Below are positions 21,102 to 33,849 of a stretch of DNA of 64,000 bases, in pieces. Each line of letters opens with the position of its first letter. The stretch's first letter is position 1. This stretch comes from Hibiscus mutabilis (lineage: Eukaryota > Streptophyta > Magnoliopsida > Malvales > Malvaceae). Under the pieces are notes generated by a model, which made no database searches, was not told the DNA's origin, and saw nothing but the letters and a program-made list of their open reading frames with translations. The DNA lies in NCBI GenBank assembly GCA_019671005.1, contig CM033726.1, forward strand, positions 6,331,213 to 6,395,212, given 5' to 3'. The translations under genes and the position numbers were made by a program.

Positions 21102-22476
21102 CTAAGAATCGATCATTTTTGTTGTACGACCGAATTGCCGCCACTCTACTTCCCCTTCCGTTGTGGTTGACGACATGTAACTCATGGCAAGAGAAGTCTC
21201 ATCGGCTGTAACCGCAGCTGTTAGTGTTTGGAATTGGTGCTTGCAGGCTTGACATGTGATTTGTGTGATGGCTGCACTTATCTTCTTCGTTGCCTGATCT
21301 TTCAAGACTTTAGCCTTCTCGAGTTCGCATTGTGCTTGTTGCCTTATCCTTTTAGCACTTGCGAACTCGAGTTCGGCCATCTCGATCAACTTCTTCGCTT
21401 CGAGTCTTGCCTTTTCAGCGTAGGTATGCTCGGCCATCGCTAACTTTAGCTGCTCACTTGCCAACTCTTTCAATTTAGTAGCTTCAGAACTAAGCTTGTT
21501 GGCTTCACTCTTTTCACCACCGTCACTCGACCCTATCGAAAGCTTCAAATAAGTCTCGCAATTCTCGTCGGAAGTCCGCGGTGACTTAGGGGTTGATGAC
21601 GGTAGAAGCTGAAGTTCAAGGTTGTGTCGGTGTTCATAAGTAGATGCATTGCCGTGCAAGAAAACAGGCACCGCCGCAGCCATGCCAAAGTTGGTATCGC
21701 TTGAAGGACTAGTGCTTGAATTCGTTCGAGAGGAACAGCCCGGGTGCAGCGGCTGCGATTCGGGTTGAACACCTAGTCCTCGACCGGTGCAAGCATCTTG
21801 GTGTTCAATGAAACTCTCCACCCTGAAACGACAAAACACCAAAACAACGATTCAAAAGAAAAAGAAACGATGTCATAGTAACATACGATATATAGGGAAA
21901 AACTGACCTGGAAAAAACACGACCACAGTCACAAGAATGGCCTCGGGTGCCACAAATCTTTAGATGAGCCTTATAATCAGACTGGACCGCGTAACCTTTG
22001 GAACACTTGTCGCAAACCCATTTCTTCTGATTGCTGTGCTTCCTCCTGAAGTGTTTCTTGATGCCAACCAGATCTCCCAAGGCATGGCAAGGGTCATGGT
22101 GCAGGCAGCTCGGCTCGGGGCAAACGAACACCCTCTTTTTCACCTTTTGTGTTTCCCTTTTCAGCAGCTTCCAGGGGACCTTGTGCCTTCTCCTGTGCAT
22201 CTGAAGGTTCTGGTCTCTTTGGAATCCTTGGTTGCAGATCTCACACACATACCTGTCTGATTCCAACAACGTCTTTGGTGATAAAGAAACCACCTCTGCA
22301 TCCGGGTCTACATTGACAAACGTTAATCAATTGAATTAAGAAGAAAAATAGGGTTTGGTTTCATTTTTCTTTTTACCTGGGGTACCTGCTGGCCTTCTTT
22401 TTATTTTCTGAGTGACCCCATTTTGATTATCAGAGGAAGGAGATGGGAACACTGGAACAGTAGTATTATCCAACAT
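21102..22476 (-). CDS. INDETERMINATE-domain C2H2 zinc-finger transcription factor (IDD14/15/16-like)
   Basis: Three exons on the minus strand: 22476-22377, 22307-21908 and 21822-21102, with GT/AG introns of 69 and 85 bp, giving 406 aa. Residues 24-31 (QKIKRRPA) are basic, a likely nuclear signal. The ID domain has four fingers: C55/C58/H71/H75, C96/C101/H119/H124, C132/C135/H148/C152 (CCHC) and C159/C161/H174/C178 (CCHC). It includes the family hallmarks NQGFQRDQNLQMHRRRHKVP and DLVGIKKHFRRKH. Residues about 273-352 form a long alpha-helical coiled coil (AEKARLEAKKLIEMAELEFA), then TCQACKHQFQ. This C-terminus is specific to the IDD14/15/16 subgroup, whose Arabidopsis members act in shoot gravitropism, organ angle, auxin and starch control. 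No stop or frameshift was found. The start is supported by the family-like PAGTPDPDAEVVSLSPKTLL junction across intron 1. Confidence 0.93.
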
Positions 22477-22589
22477 GTTGCTATTGCTGTGAGCCTAACA
22501 AATCAATCAACCTTTTAGAAACAGGTGGTGGAAGATGGAATAGTGGTGGGGAGGGGAATTCAGCTTTACTGATAATACAAAGGAAAATG

Positions 22590-22620
22590 AATAGAAAGAG
22601 AGAGAGAGAAAGAGAGGAGG
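22590..22620 (-). repeat. CT-rich microsatellite in IDD 5' leader
   Basis: A (GA)n-like run on the plus strand, reading as (CT)n upstream of the IDD start codon. CT-rich leaders are common in plant genes. No effect can be read from sequence. Confidence 0.6.
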
Positions 22621-24315
22621 GAACATGAAGATGAAAAGGCTTGCTATTGCTTTCTGCAATCAGCTTTCTTTTAAGCTTTTAAAGCTTTAAGCTTTAAGAC
22701 CCTTTCTTTAAAAAAAAAAAAGCTTTTTTCTCTTCTTTTTCTTGGATTTGTTGTTTTATTGACTTGAAACCCACCTTCAGCAGTTGCAGTTAATGTTGAA
22801 GGGCAGCCAAGTCTTTGCTTATAAAGAGGTTTGAGAGTTGGGGGAGAGTTTGAGCCCACCTACTAACACCATATAACAACCCTCATTGTTTATTCACATC
22901 ACACCCTAATTCTGCATGAATTCCTACACTGCATATACATCTAGCTATATTTATTAGACTCTATTCATATTTGTCCCAACACGTAAAAGGACGTAGATTC
23001 AAACATAATTTTTTTGATAAATTCTAATCTTCCTCATAGGAGAGAGGAAGATAACTCTAAGGGAAGAAAGATATGCTCATAATAGGCCTAGAACTCATAC
23101 ATGACTTAAGGGAATATGAAATACGAGGGAACAAAGATGAACAGCTTGGCTAACCGGCTAAATGTGCTTGCTCGATTCGAATGTAATTAAATTTATAGAA
23201 GTTAGTAATATCTTTTATAGTTTAACAGTTTAATTAACAGTTTTGGAATGTGATTATACTGTACATAGGCATTGGAGGCAGACCATTTCAATGTGACCTT
23301 TTGTAATGTCCAAGTATGATGTGAGGTGGGGTAAAAGTATGGTTGATTAATTAAGCAAACCTGTAAACTTAAATGAGAGCCAACTAAACAACTGATTTAC
23401 TTGATTATTACTGTTTTTCCTCATAGGGTAGCTTTTCTGAAGGTAAAGGAAGCGAGATTTATCACTTTCAAGATGGCTGTAATCTGGAACAAATTTTAAC
23501 CTTTTTTTTCTTCTTCTTTCCTTTTGTGTTGTATCTCGATTCCTCAAGATTACGATACATAATTTTAGTGGGTAAATCTTCTAACCAAGATTTTTTGTAT
23601 ACATAAGACTTTAAACTCCAGATCTTTAATACCACACAGCTTACTACTTTCACCAACTCAATAGATTTTTCTTCTCTTCTTTTAACTCTAAAATTTGATG
23701 TAAACATTTGCCCTTCTCATTTTAACCCCTTTCTTCAATTAATAAAGGAAAAAAACCATGGGAATCCTAATGATTTGAGTTGGCTGAAGATCACTCAGCT
23801 AATGAATGAGTTATGGTGGCACATGTCAACTGATATTCTCCCTCTTTTCCATTTTCGTTCTTCTGTCATCCCCCTCCCAATTCCTATGTCATGCTATTCC
23901 CCCTCAATTACAAGGTGCACTATTGTACGTATATGAAAGCAACCATAATAGTATTGAACTATTGATATTAAATATGAAACCAACCCAGTGCTTGCAACAC
24001 TGAATATTTAAATTACTGGTGTTTGCCATTGCTGCTTTTAAATACTGGGTTAAAGCAGCTATATGTATAGTATAGCTAGGCACATGTGAAAACAATATAC
24101 CAACGTATAAGCAATTATGAATTCTTAGTTTCCTTTTACTTTTTTCTTTCTACTGCACCAATATCAATTTAGTACTGCAATAACTCATTCTTACTTTTTT
24201 AGGTATAACTTGCTATACAAAGTTCAATGACTATTTTCAGTCTTTTTTTCCCTTTTCCCATGATAAATACTGCAGTACGACATAAATTAATAATGGTAGT
24301 TTGTAATGAATTATA
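22621..24315. other. Upstream region of the IDD gene and intergenic DNA
   Basis: This presumably contains the IDD promoter (transcription leftward). No ORF with family resemblance is seen, and no distinct core promoter element could be assigned. Confidence 0.5.
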
Positions 24316-24319
24316 TACA

Positions 24320-24560
24320 CTTTTTTTTTTACCAAGAAGATGAAATATATTGCATAAAGAAACATGATTACAAAACCTTCAATAGCTGGGGAATAACTGA
24401 AGCCAGAGGATGTCTCTAAAACGCCGCTTGAGCAAAAGGGGAAAAATAAAATATGTTCGATAGATTCATGAGGATGATCACATCTTTTACAAGCAAGATT
24501 GCCCTTTCGAAGCCGAGAAGACAGATTTGCTGATGTTGCGAGTGCATTATTGCTGACCCG
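24320..24560 (-). mobile_element. LINE 3' fragment with reverse-transcriptase zinc-binding (zf-RVT) motif
   Basis: Read on the minus strand, 24560-24410 encodes WRVSNNALATSANLSSRL, then CKRCDHPHESIEHI. This is the zf-RVT pattern found at the C-terminus of plant LINE reverse transcriptases; the last cysteine of the usual pattern is not evident. A T-run at 24320-24332 (poly-A on the minus strand) marks the 3' end. The preceding reverse transcriptase is not present; 24561-24770 has an ORF on the same strand with no recognised domain. Confidence 0.7.
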
Positions 24561-24779
24561 CCAACCAAGGTTTTAGATTTGAATTAGGCTTGTAATGAAA
24601 GCTATGAAATGAAGGGAACACATAATCCAAAAGCAGTTCAATAATTCTACTGAGAAAAGATGAGGAATGGGCAATGGGGTTAGTGCACTGAAAACCTAAA
24701 GGGGGGCAATGTCTATCTGGTTTAGTTTTGTTGGTATCCAAGGAATTGGCATCTATTGCAGCAGACACTGAAACCCAAA

Positions 24780-25885
24780 AGAGAAAATGACATAGTATTA
24801 AAGTGGAATCCAGGCCAATTCATTTCCCTTCCGACACCATTTAAAGCCACACACTTTAGAACAATTTGTTTGTTTCGCCCTTCATGGAACTTTCATTCTT
24901 GTTTTCCTTTGCCCTTTCTTTCTATGGTTGTCCTTCCTCCTTACTAATCTGCATCAACTCATGTCAACTCATGTTGCACACTAACTTTGGTGGTGGGTGA
25001 GTCTCCAGATGCTTCGAACTTAAGACATGCTTAAATAATACCAAATTATTTATCATTCGGATCAATCCGTTGATTTTAGCTTTTTTTTAGTTCATTTTTT
25101 TAAAAAATGGTGAGGCTGACAAGCTGTTTGTTGAGGAGTGTCTGGTTATGAAAAGCAAACGTGACTTTGGGAAAAAAGTTACCCAAAAGTAACAAAAAGT
25201 TAACAAAAGTAGATGAAAAGAAAGAACCCTAAAGCAAGATAAAGTGAATTTAAAGTAAGACAAAATTGTTGGGGACTTCAATTCAGTTCCTACATAGTCA
25301 ATAAAGTACTCTTCAAAAAAGCTTGGCCCATCCTCAGAGACAAATATACCTACATTTAGGCCCTAATTTAACAGTGCAATTACCAATTCACATGCAACTT
25401 AAATCCCCTTTTTTATTTAGAAATGAAATAAGATTTACTCCCAAATTGATAATTTACTTTTAGGTTTGATCTCTAGATTTTTTATCAATTTAGAAAAAAA
25501 TACAATTTGGTTCTTTTGATCCATATTAATCATGGAATTTGATAATTTTTTCAACTTAATTATTGAATTTGAATTTTGTTAATGACTATTATGTAGTTTA
25601 AAACTAAGTTAAAAAGTTGTCAAATTTAGAGACTAATATAAACCAAATTAAGAAAAATTATCAAATTCAAAGATAATATTATTTTATCCATTATATTATA
25701 TCTTGTTAGTATTATGGTTATGTTTACATTAGTCAATAATATAAAGAACATAATGGTCGAAGTGGAAAAGCAGATGATGTTGATCCTAAGAGACCCGGTT
25801 CAATCGTAATGTCTACAACGTGTGTGCATTGTCAATGTAAATGAAACAAAAATGAGTTGGGAGGGTCGTCCCCATAGTGAACGTC
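24780..25885. other. Intergenic, no gene seen
   Basis: AT-rich DNA with only short unsupported ORFs. Confidence 0.5.
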
Positions 25886-25894
25886 TACAGTACC

Positions 25895-26404
25895 TAGGGG
25901 TGTTCATTGTCAGATATCAGATCCGATCCGGTTTTTTTGAATATTCGATTTTTCGGATCGACGATATAGTGATCCACATCTGATCCAAAAAAATCAGATA
26001 TTCAGATATCAAATAGTCGAATTAGATATTCGGATATCAGATTATCCTAAAATATATTTTGATTTAATTATTTTTTTGAATTTGAATGTCGTATTTATGA
26101 AAGTTTCAGAATTTCGAATATAACAAACAACAAATTGCTAAATATAACAAGATTCACATCTATGAAAAAATCGATTTTTTTAATTTTTGAATATTACAAG
26201 CATAAAATTGTTAAAAATAAAAAAATAATATTCATGAAATTTTGAATTTTTGGATTTTCGGAACTTGAAATATTGCGATCCGTATCCGATCCGAAAATTT
26301 TAAAATTGAATCGGATATCCGATGGAAATAAAAATTGGATCGGATATACGAATTTTTGGATTAGATCAACAGATAATCAGATTAGATTTTTTTGAACACT
26401 CCTG
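25895..26404. mobile_element. hAT-type MITE (510 bp)
   Basis: The ends TAGGGGTGTTCA and TGAACACTCCTG are inverted repeats. They are flanked by a perfect 8-bp duplication ACAGTACC (25887-25894 and 26405-26412). The interior is rich in GATATCCGA/TCGGATAT words. There are no coding frames. Confidence 0.85.
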
Positions 26405-26465
26405 ACAGTACCCATTCTAAATTAGTTAGCCAATGAGTTAGATACTGATGATTAAATAAATATAT

Positions 26466-29400
26466 TGTAACACCCTGATTTAAGAATAAAGTAATAATAA
26501 AAATAGAAGAGATGTTACCAAGGGGTTTCAAACTTGTGCCCCTTGGCCTTGTGAGACAAAGCCTTAATCATCTGAGCTAAACGTATTTCTAGTTAGATCT
26601 TACCTAATTTAATATTAAACTATATTCGATGATTACACCAAAAATTTAATAAGTCCGATCTGACTCCCCAGCTACCCCTATTATTGTTGTTTGTTTAGAA
26701 TGAGAAAGTTCTAAACTCTTCAACTTCTTATCACCGTTCGTCGCGCCGATCTCGGCCACCTCTAGTCTGTAGCGTGCATCGCCGCCACCGTCGTCATCCT
26801 CGCCTCGCTCAGACCAAAGCCTCAGTTACCACTCGTAGAGAGTAGATGTCGTTCGTCGTGGGGATCAAGCTGAAGGTTCGGCAGAAACTCTTTACTCGTC
26901 GTCTCTGTTTCTTGTATTTTTTGTCATCGTTTGGTGTTGGTGTGAAACACCGTTACTTCCTTCGTGCTCACCGTAATGAGGTGAGCGAAGTCGTACCCTC
27001 CGATCACCATAGTGTTACCGTTTGAAGGCCGTTAGAGTTTGAGAAAACCTTTCAGTTTTCTTTATTTTTAGGTTGTTTTTCGTCGTAGGTAAGTTAGGTA
27101 AGCCACTGGATCTGATATAGTTGAGTTTTTTTGGCTTTGTCTGCTATTTTAAAGTTTTTTTGACATTTTAAGCCGTTCGTGGCCTTCACAATCACTGTAC
27201 GAGGTGATTTTCAGCCGCCTAGGATGGTGGCCCTCGAACCTGATCGGCCATGAACCCAGTCTGGCCAATGGACTGAGCCATTTTGACCTAATAAACTAGC
27301 CCATTAACCCAACCGATCGAATATCAGATCAAGCCTGATTCTTTAGCAATTGGGTCAGCCTACAAATAGGCCCAATAGCTCATGGTATTAAACCTAACTC
27401 GTCTAATCGACCCAACTCGAGTTCGACCCGACTCGAACCGAACCAAACCCGATGAACCGACTCACTAAGTCAACTTGTTTGAGTTAACTCACTGAGTCAG
27501 CCCGTCTAAGTCAATTCACCTAGTCAACCTATCCGAGTCAACTTGTTCGAGTCAACTCTATTGACTTTGACTATTGGCTCTGACCCATTGATTCTGACCG
27601 TTGACTTTGATTGTTGACCATTTATTTTGACCAAAAAGTTAACTTTTTTTGAAAACTCTTATTTTATGCTTTTCAACGTCCTAAATCTGTTTTTAAAGTC
27701 TGTTTCACAAAATTTTAATCCGAAAGCCTCCGAATCTGACCTTGGACCCCGAGCATGTATATATGATTATTAATTAGTTTAAGAGTAATATAATAAAGTT
27801 AAAGACTGATTTTAGATTATGATAATTGAAGGTATTCGCATTCCTTGTATCCAGGATTTTGAGAGACATCGAGTTCGGGTTCAAGAGCGATCAACGAGTA
27901 TATCAAAGGACGGCCGATGTAGCCAGAGTCGAGGTAATACTTTACTACATATTGTATGCTTTATGGAACGTGTTGGTAATTGGTTAATGTATGAACATAT
28001 GATTGGCCATTTGATTACAGTTGATTATTTTAAAGTTGTATTGTTTAGGGTAAAATGATAGTAAACTAGTAAGGTCGCGTGACTCGAATAAAAAATTGAT
28101 GACCGATAAAAATCCAGGTTTAGTGAATAATCGATAAAGCAGTTAACCTCAAAACTTTTAATTCAAATTATTTCTTGATAAAAGATCTAATGCCCGAAAT
28201 AATTGGATGTGAAATGATGAAAATACCCCAAAGGTGTAACAAAAGAGAACTTGAATACCCTTGAATGTGTAAATGACTTGGGAATTCATTCTTGACCTGA
28301 TTGAACTACTGATTCACCTGTTAAATTCATGGTTTGTTTAGAAAATATCGGTAACATGATTTAGCATTCGAGATTTGCAAAAGTACCTAATCTCTCAATT
28401 TTTGAAAAAACATCTGATAACTAATTTACCATAAGTACTCTATATGATTGACTTGGCCGAGATAACAGATATATCCTCGAGCTCTAAAATGACTTAAAAT
28501 ACTATTGTGACTTGGAATAAGTGGAAGCCTTTAGATCCTGAAAATACTGATAAAACCTAAAAGACTATGATGCTCATACGGGTTACGAAGCCTGACTAAT
28601 ATATGTAAGTCACTCCTAGTAATGCTACAACACCAAAAGAATACCACTCGAACACATGTTCGATTGCTCGGGGTAAGTCCAATAATATCTTTTAAATGTG
28701 ACTCGTTCAGCTATACGATGCAGTCGCTATTGGAAAATGTATGCGTATGAAGTACATGTGTTCAAATACTTGGTAAGTACCATAATATTGAGACCTGTAA
28801 GTTCGAATGGATTTGGAAACTTGATAAACCGTAGAATTTTTTATTATGCAAATCACCGTTTTACCCTTATTTGAATTAAACTTTTGTCCTGGAAGTTAAA
28901 ATGACTAAAATGCCTTTGTAGGCCTAATGATGGGATTAATCCTGATATATCAAATCTTGCATGATCATGATAGATCAATTCTTAAGTGCCTGGTTGAAGC
29001 CATTGGTACTGAACTCCTATTTAGTTGGGATCTCGATTTTGAAAATCAGTACGAAATTGTCAGAAGATCAGTGTTCCCTTTCTTACGTTTACTAAGTGCC
29101 TCCGAAAAATAAATTGATCCATCTGGTGTGTTCCACGTGCACATGAATATTCACTCTGGTTTGAAATCAAGTTGTCCATTTGATTTGAAATATGACTCAT
29201 ATTCGTCTGGAAATATACCTTTATGTCTGATCTGAAAGCATGTTATCTGGTCTGAAAATATATGTCTGATTCCTGTTTTGACACCATTACTACTGACTGA
29301 GCTAAACTGATTTTTGAGGGTACTATCTGGGATATGATAAGCAGTCTCTGCAGGTTCAGCCTTGATCAAGCTGGTAATTCCTTATGGGCCCAAGGTATCC

Positions 29401-30277
29401 CCTTGGGTAGGTTCCTACACTTCGACTAGGGTAATTCCTTATGGACCTAAGATAACCCCTTAGGTTGGCACCTACGTCCAATGGACCTAGGGTAAGACCT
29501 TATGGACCTAAGGTAACCCATTAGGTTGGCTCCTACGCCTTATGGGCCTAGGGTAAGTCCTGGTGGATGCAGTTCTAGGGAACTGTATATTTGTGTACAG
29601 TTGGAGGATAGTTAGGTGCTTCCAATAAAAATCTCTTTCCACATCTAAATCTACCCCACTGAATAGATTACCAATGTCTGAATTCTCTGTATGGTTCCTA
29701 TCTGCACTCAATGGAACACACTAAACTCCCTAGCTTAACTTCAAAAATCTATCTCTCTTTCGATTCTTCGGACTATAAGCATTTTGTCTAGTACTCAAGT
29801 GATCAGATAAAGAACAACCATGTTACCTTCAAGTACATCGTTGTTATGAATATCAATTCTTAATCGAAACCTATTGTTACCTGGATCATCATGTCAGTAT
29901 TATTGCCTTATCATATATTTGCTTGTGACTACTGCATCTTTTGGTAGTTCTGTATTACTGAGTTTTCCAAGCTCATGCTGTTTTTTTACCATCGCAAGTT
30001 ATAAAAGATTGATCATGGTGCGGTTATTGACATTAGCATTGGAGTTCCTTAGGCATTGCTTGTGGAGTACGGTACCTGTGTAAATAGGGGGCATGTATGT
30101 CACGTCTTGTTTTTATATCAGAGTTTGGAACTTGTGTTTTAATTCAAAACTTGTTTTATGATTTTAAATGTTTTGAAATTTTATTTATCTAAATTTTTTA
30201 ATGTGGGTCACTCCAGTGACCCGAATGCGACATCTCAAATTGGATCAAGTTATCCGTATCTATCTGTAGGTGTTATA
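26466..30277 (+). mobile_element. Probable solo LTR of a gypsy chromovirus-like element (3.8 kb)
   Basis: It begins TGTAACACCCTG and ends GGTGTTATA (expected GGTGTTACA). It is flanked by TATAT on both sides (26461-26465 and 30278-30282). Because the right flank is a TA microsatellite, the target duplication is not decisive. No internal domain or second LTR is found, so it is read as a solo LTR left after recombination. Four spaced GG-CCTA-GGTAA blocks at 29375-29560 form a short internal repeat. Small ORFs inside (for example 27819-28058) show no family. Confidence 0.6.
26519..26585 (-). other. tRNA-like module inside the solo LTR
   Basis: On the minus strand, TAGCTCAGATGATTAAGG (26579-26562) fits an A box. 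A stem-loop around TTGTCTCACAA (26559-26549) is in anticodon-arm position, and AGTTTGAAACCCC (26534-26522) fits a B box. The acceptor stem and loop sizes are not canonical, so this is not called a functional tRNA gene. Confidence 0.45.
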
Positions 30278-31938
30278 TATATATATATATATATCCTTTT
30301 CTTGGATGCTGTTGTTTAACTCATTACCCCTTTGATATTTTAACTTTAGCTTTTATTACATAGCTTCAGCTTTAAGGCTCCCCTATGGCTTTAATATCGA
30401 CACATCCCTCCACTGCATGCCGTGGCAGACAATACGGCACCAAACTCCAATGCCTTCCCAAGCTCAACCCCCTCCCAAAGATAACTTCTGGCTCCTGCAG
30501 CTTCTTAGCACCTTACCATGACAATTTTTCTATATCAACAAGCGTTAGATACAATCAATATGGTTAATGAATAAAATGAGATGATAGTAGTTGTTGACGT
30601 TTAGACGATTCATTCTTTTTAATTTAAACAGAGAGTTATCGTCAACGATAATTATGATTATAGAGAAAGTGAGAAGATAAAGAGATCTGATTTAGTTCGA
30701 ATTTCAGATTTTATCTTACGATTACATTAGTGAATCTCTGGTAAGGGTGTTAAATCTAAGCTTCATAAGATGTGATGAACGTAGCATTATAGTCCTGATT
30801 GTCAACTAATAAAATTAATTAACGAATTAGATAGATTTGACAATTATCTTGTTAAAAGTTTTGTAACTTTTTGATCAGATTGATCGTGAGTGCTTCGAAA
30901 AAATTTTGAACTCTATATGCGAATGAATGCACGCGTAAAAATATTATGCGAAAGGTATTACGAAAGAGATTAGCGTATATTAAGTATACCCTAACAAAGG
31001 GCTCCATCCCTGTATATACTGTATTAAATACAAACCGTATATTAAGTATACCCTAAAAAACATGCAGTAAGAGATTAGCAACTTTAGCATAGCTATTCTC
31101 TCTCTGATGGATTTAAATTCGAGGTGTCATAAACATGCATTTCATTTATTACAGCTTCCTGTACATATATACGGCGTTATTATATAAAAAAACCCTTTTT
31201 AAATAGTTATCTAACTTTGTTTTTCCCTGTCTTGGGTTCCTTGTCGCCATGCACTTGTCTTTACCCTGAAGACAAGACAAAATCTTAAGAAGGGTGACTG
31301 TATGGTGGGTCGACACGTCAATTCATGTTCCCAAAAGTCCATGGATTCGACCCACCCCGATTCATTTCTAATGGACCCAAAGCTAGCAATATTAGAAAAA
31401 GCTTTGCAATTGCAGCATCGTTTCCTTACGAAGATGCAGAAACTTTGTTAAGCTTTAAACAACGCAGACTTTAATATACAAATCCAAAGCTGTAAGCGCC
31501 AGGAAATCATAATAACTTTGGTGTTGGCTCAAGTGTCGGGAATGGAAGCTGGATAGCTACCAGATACATGGAAAGCTGACGCCTGACGGGCGTTTCTTCA
31601 TGTTTTGAGAAAAGCTGAGAGCCGAAAGAAAAAGTAAAACTGGTGAAATGGTGGCGGTGATGATGGGAGGTCTATATGTTGCTGATCGAGGCAATGGGCG
31701 CGTTACTAGTGAAAGAGACTTTTACCAACAAATAATTGAGGGCAACAAGTCAAAGGTGCTGGTCCTTTCGTTTGATCCATGATGTTTTTAAAACAGGAAA
31801 GAATTAACTCCGGGTTGCAGATGTTAGATTGGTTTCAATTCCTTGAATGGGTACACTGACATCACCAGCACCTCAGCATGAGAAAAGAAAAAAAATATGA
31901 TTAATATTGAATTAGATGTTATCAATGGGGTCGGTCCA
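30278..31938. other. Intergenic, no gene seen
   Basis: It starts with a TA microsatellite (30274-30294). The 60-codon ORF at 30385-30567 is not recognised and has no visible splice continuation. Two related blocks with GTATATTAAGTATACCCTAA occur at 30975 and 31037. Confidence 0.5.
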
Positions 31939-32151
31939 TGTTAGACTGACAACTACAGGAATGACAACAGGTATGAAAGGAAGAATGAAGTAATATTTAT
32001 TAATCTTTCTCTGATCTTTACAAGAGGCTAACATGTCTATTTATACAAAACCATGCACCTTGAACTGCCATGCAGTTAAACAAAGTTCCGTTTCAACAAC
32101 CCTAACCAACCTTAACAGCTTTGCTTAACTTCTTTAAACATTTGTTTAACA
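31939..32151 (-). repeat. 3' LTR of copia element (213 bp)
   Basis: On the minus strand it begins TGTTAAACAAATG and ends GTCTAACA, so it has TG...CA ends. It is preceded by the purine tract GCAGGGAAAA. A TATA box (TATAAAATA, minus strand 32046-32038) lies inside. Short LTRs are usual for copia. Confidence 0.75.
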
Positions 32152-33843
32152 TTTTCCCTGCTTTCTCATTTCTGGAAAGACTTCTTGATCTTCAAGAACA
32201 GATAGCTTCTCTCGGAACAGCTCAAACTTTCTAATGGCAAGTGGTTTGGTAAACACATCAGCAACCTGACTGGCTGCTGGAATATAATTGACCTGAAGTT
32301 CATTGGCTGCAACCTTCTCTCGAACAAAGTGGAGATCCAACTCAATGTGTTTGGTTTTGGCATGAAGAATGGGATTGGCTGCCATGGCAACTGTACTGGT
32401 GTTATCACACCAGACCTTTGGTCTTTCCGTTTGATCAATTTCCATTTCTTTTAATACTGCTTTTATCCATGTCACCTCAGCAATTGCATCAGCTAAGCTA
32501 CGATATTCTGCTTCCGCCGTTGACCTGGAGACTGCTCGTTGTTTCTTCGAACTCCAGGTTAGCAGGTGATCCCCATGAAACACACAAAAGCCAAAAATCG
32601 ACCGTCTGTCATCTATGTCTCCTCCCCAATCTGCATCTGAAAACGCTGAGATACTCATCTTGCTTTGAGTTTGCGCAGGAAGCCATAATCCAAAGCTAGA
32701 TGTGCCTCTTAGATATCGTAGTATTCGTTTGACAGCACGCCAATGTATAGTGGTTGGACACTGAAGGTACTGGGCAGCCTTGTTTACTGCAAACGAAATA
32801 TCAGGTCTCGTGTGAGATATGTATTGTAACGCTCCAACCACACTTCGATAGGACTGAGCATCCTTAAGAATTTCTCCATCATCTTTGCTGAGTTTTGTGG
32901 AGGGTGGCATAGACGTTGCTGCAGCATTAGAGTCCTCCATTTGTACTTTGAGTAGAAGCTCATTTATAAACTTTGCCTGACACAGGAATAACCCTCTTTC
33001 AGAACGACGCGCTTCAATCCCCAGAGAATATTGTAGCTGGCCTAGATCTTTAAGAGAGAACCTGAGATGAAGTTCGTGTATAACATGATCAATGTATTGT
33101 TGAGAGCTTCCCGTGATGAGAATGTCATCTACATACACCACTAGATATGTGACATGGGAATCAGTTCTTAAGATAAAAAGAGATGAGTCAGCTTTTGATC
33201 CAACAAAGCCAAGCTGACAAAGAAATTCTTGTAACTTAAGGAACCAATTCCTTGGGGCTTGCCTAAGACCATACAAGGCCTTTTTCAATTTGCAAACAAG
33301 CATCTTCCCATCTTTAGCATGATGCTCAAAACCAGGAAGTTGCTGCATATATACATCTTCATTTAAATCACCCTTCAGGAATGCATTGTTAACATCACTT
33401 GCCTTATCTGCCATTGATACGTAACAGCTACAGAGAGAAGAATATTAACTGTTGAGAAGCGTACCACAGGGCTGAAAGTGTCCATAAAGTCAAATCCTGG
33501 AATTTGAGAGTACCCTTTAGCCACAAGTCTGGCCTTCAGCCTGTCAATTGAGCCATCAGCCTTTAGTTTAACCCGGAACAACCACTTACACCCAACAGCC
33601 TTCCTACCAGTAGGTAATTCCACAACATCCCAAGTACCATTGCCCATTAACGCCTCATATTCTGCTAGAACAGCTTCCCTCCATCCAGTGTCTGCCAATG
33701 CCTCATGTATATTGTCAGGAACCTTTATGTATCGTGTAGCATAAACCTTTGGTTTGGTTATCCCATTCTTGCGTCTGGTGACCATTGAATGAGTGTTGCC
33801 AGACTGCCTGTTGCTTCTGTATTGAGTTGATGCTGAGGTGCAG
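32146..33843 (-). pseudogene. Copia pol: reverse transcriptase and RNase H, one frameshift
   Basis: The frame from about 33843 to 33375 gives the RT N-terminus (WREAVLAEYEAL, KARLVAKGYSQIPGFDF, DTFSPVV). A frameshift at about 33395-33410 leads into the frame ending at 32146, which starts DVNNAFLKGDLNEDVYM and continues through KALYGLRQAPRNW, the catalytic YVDDILITG, and KDLGQLQYSLGIE. RNase H follows with SDADWGGDIDDRRS, STAEAEYRSLADA and TKHIELDLHFVRE, and the C-terminal DVFTKPL motif. Domain order and motifs are those of Ty1/copia. Apart from the frameshift, RT and RNase H are complete; integrase and gag are absent. Confidence 0.9.
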
Positions 33844-33849
33844 GATCAC

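Noticed and set aside
30385..30567. 60-codon ORF that could look like a transit peptide
   Set aside because: No downstream coding exon, conserved motif or splice context could be found.
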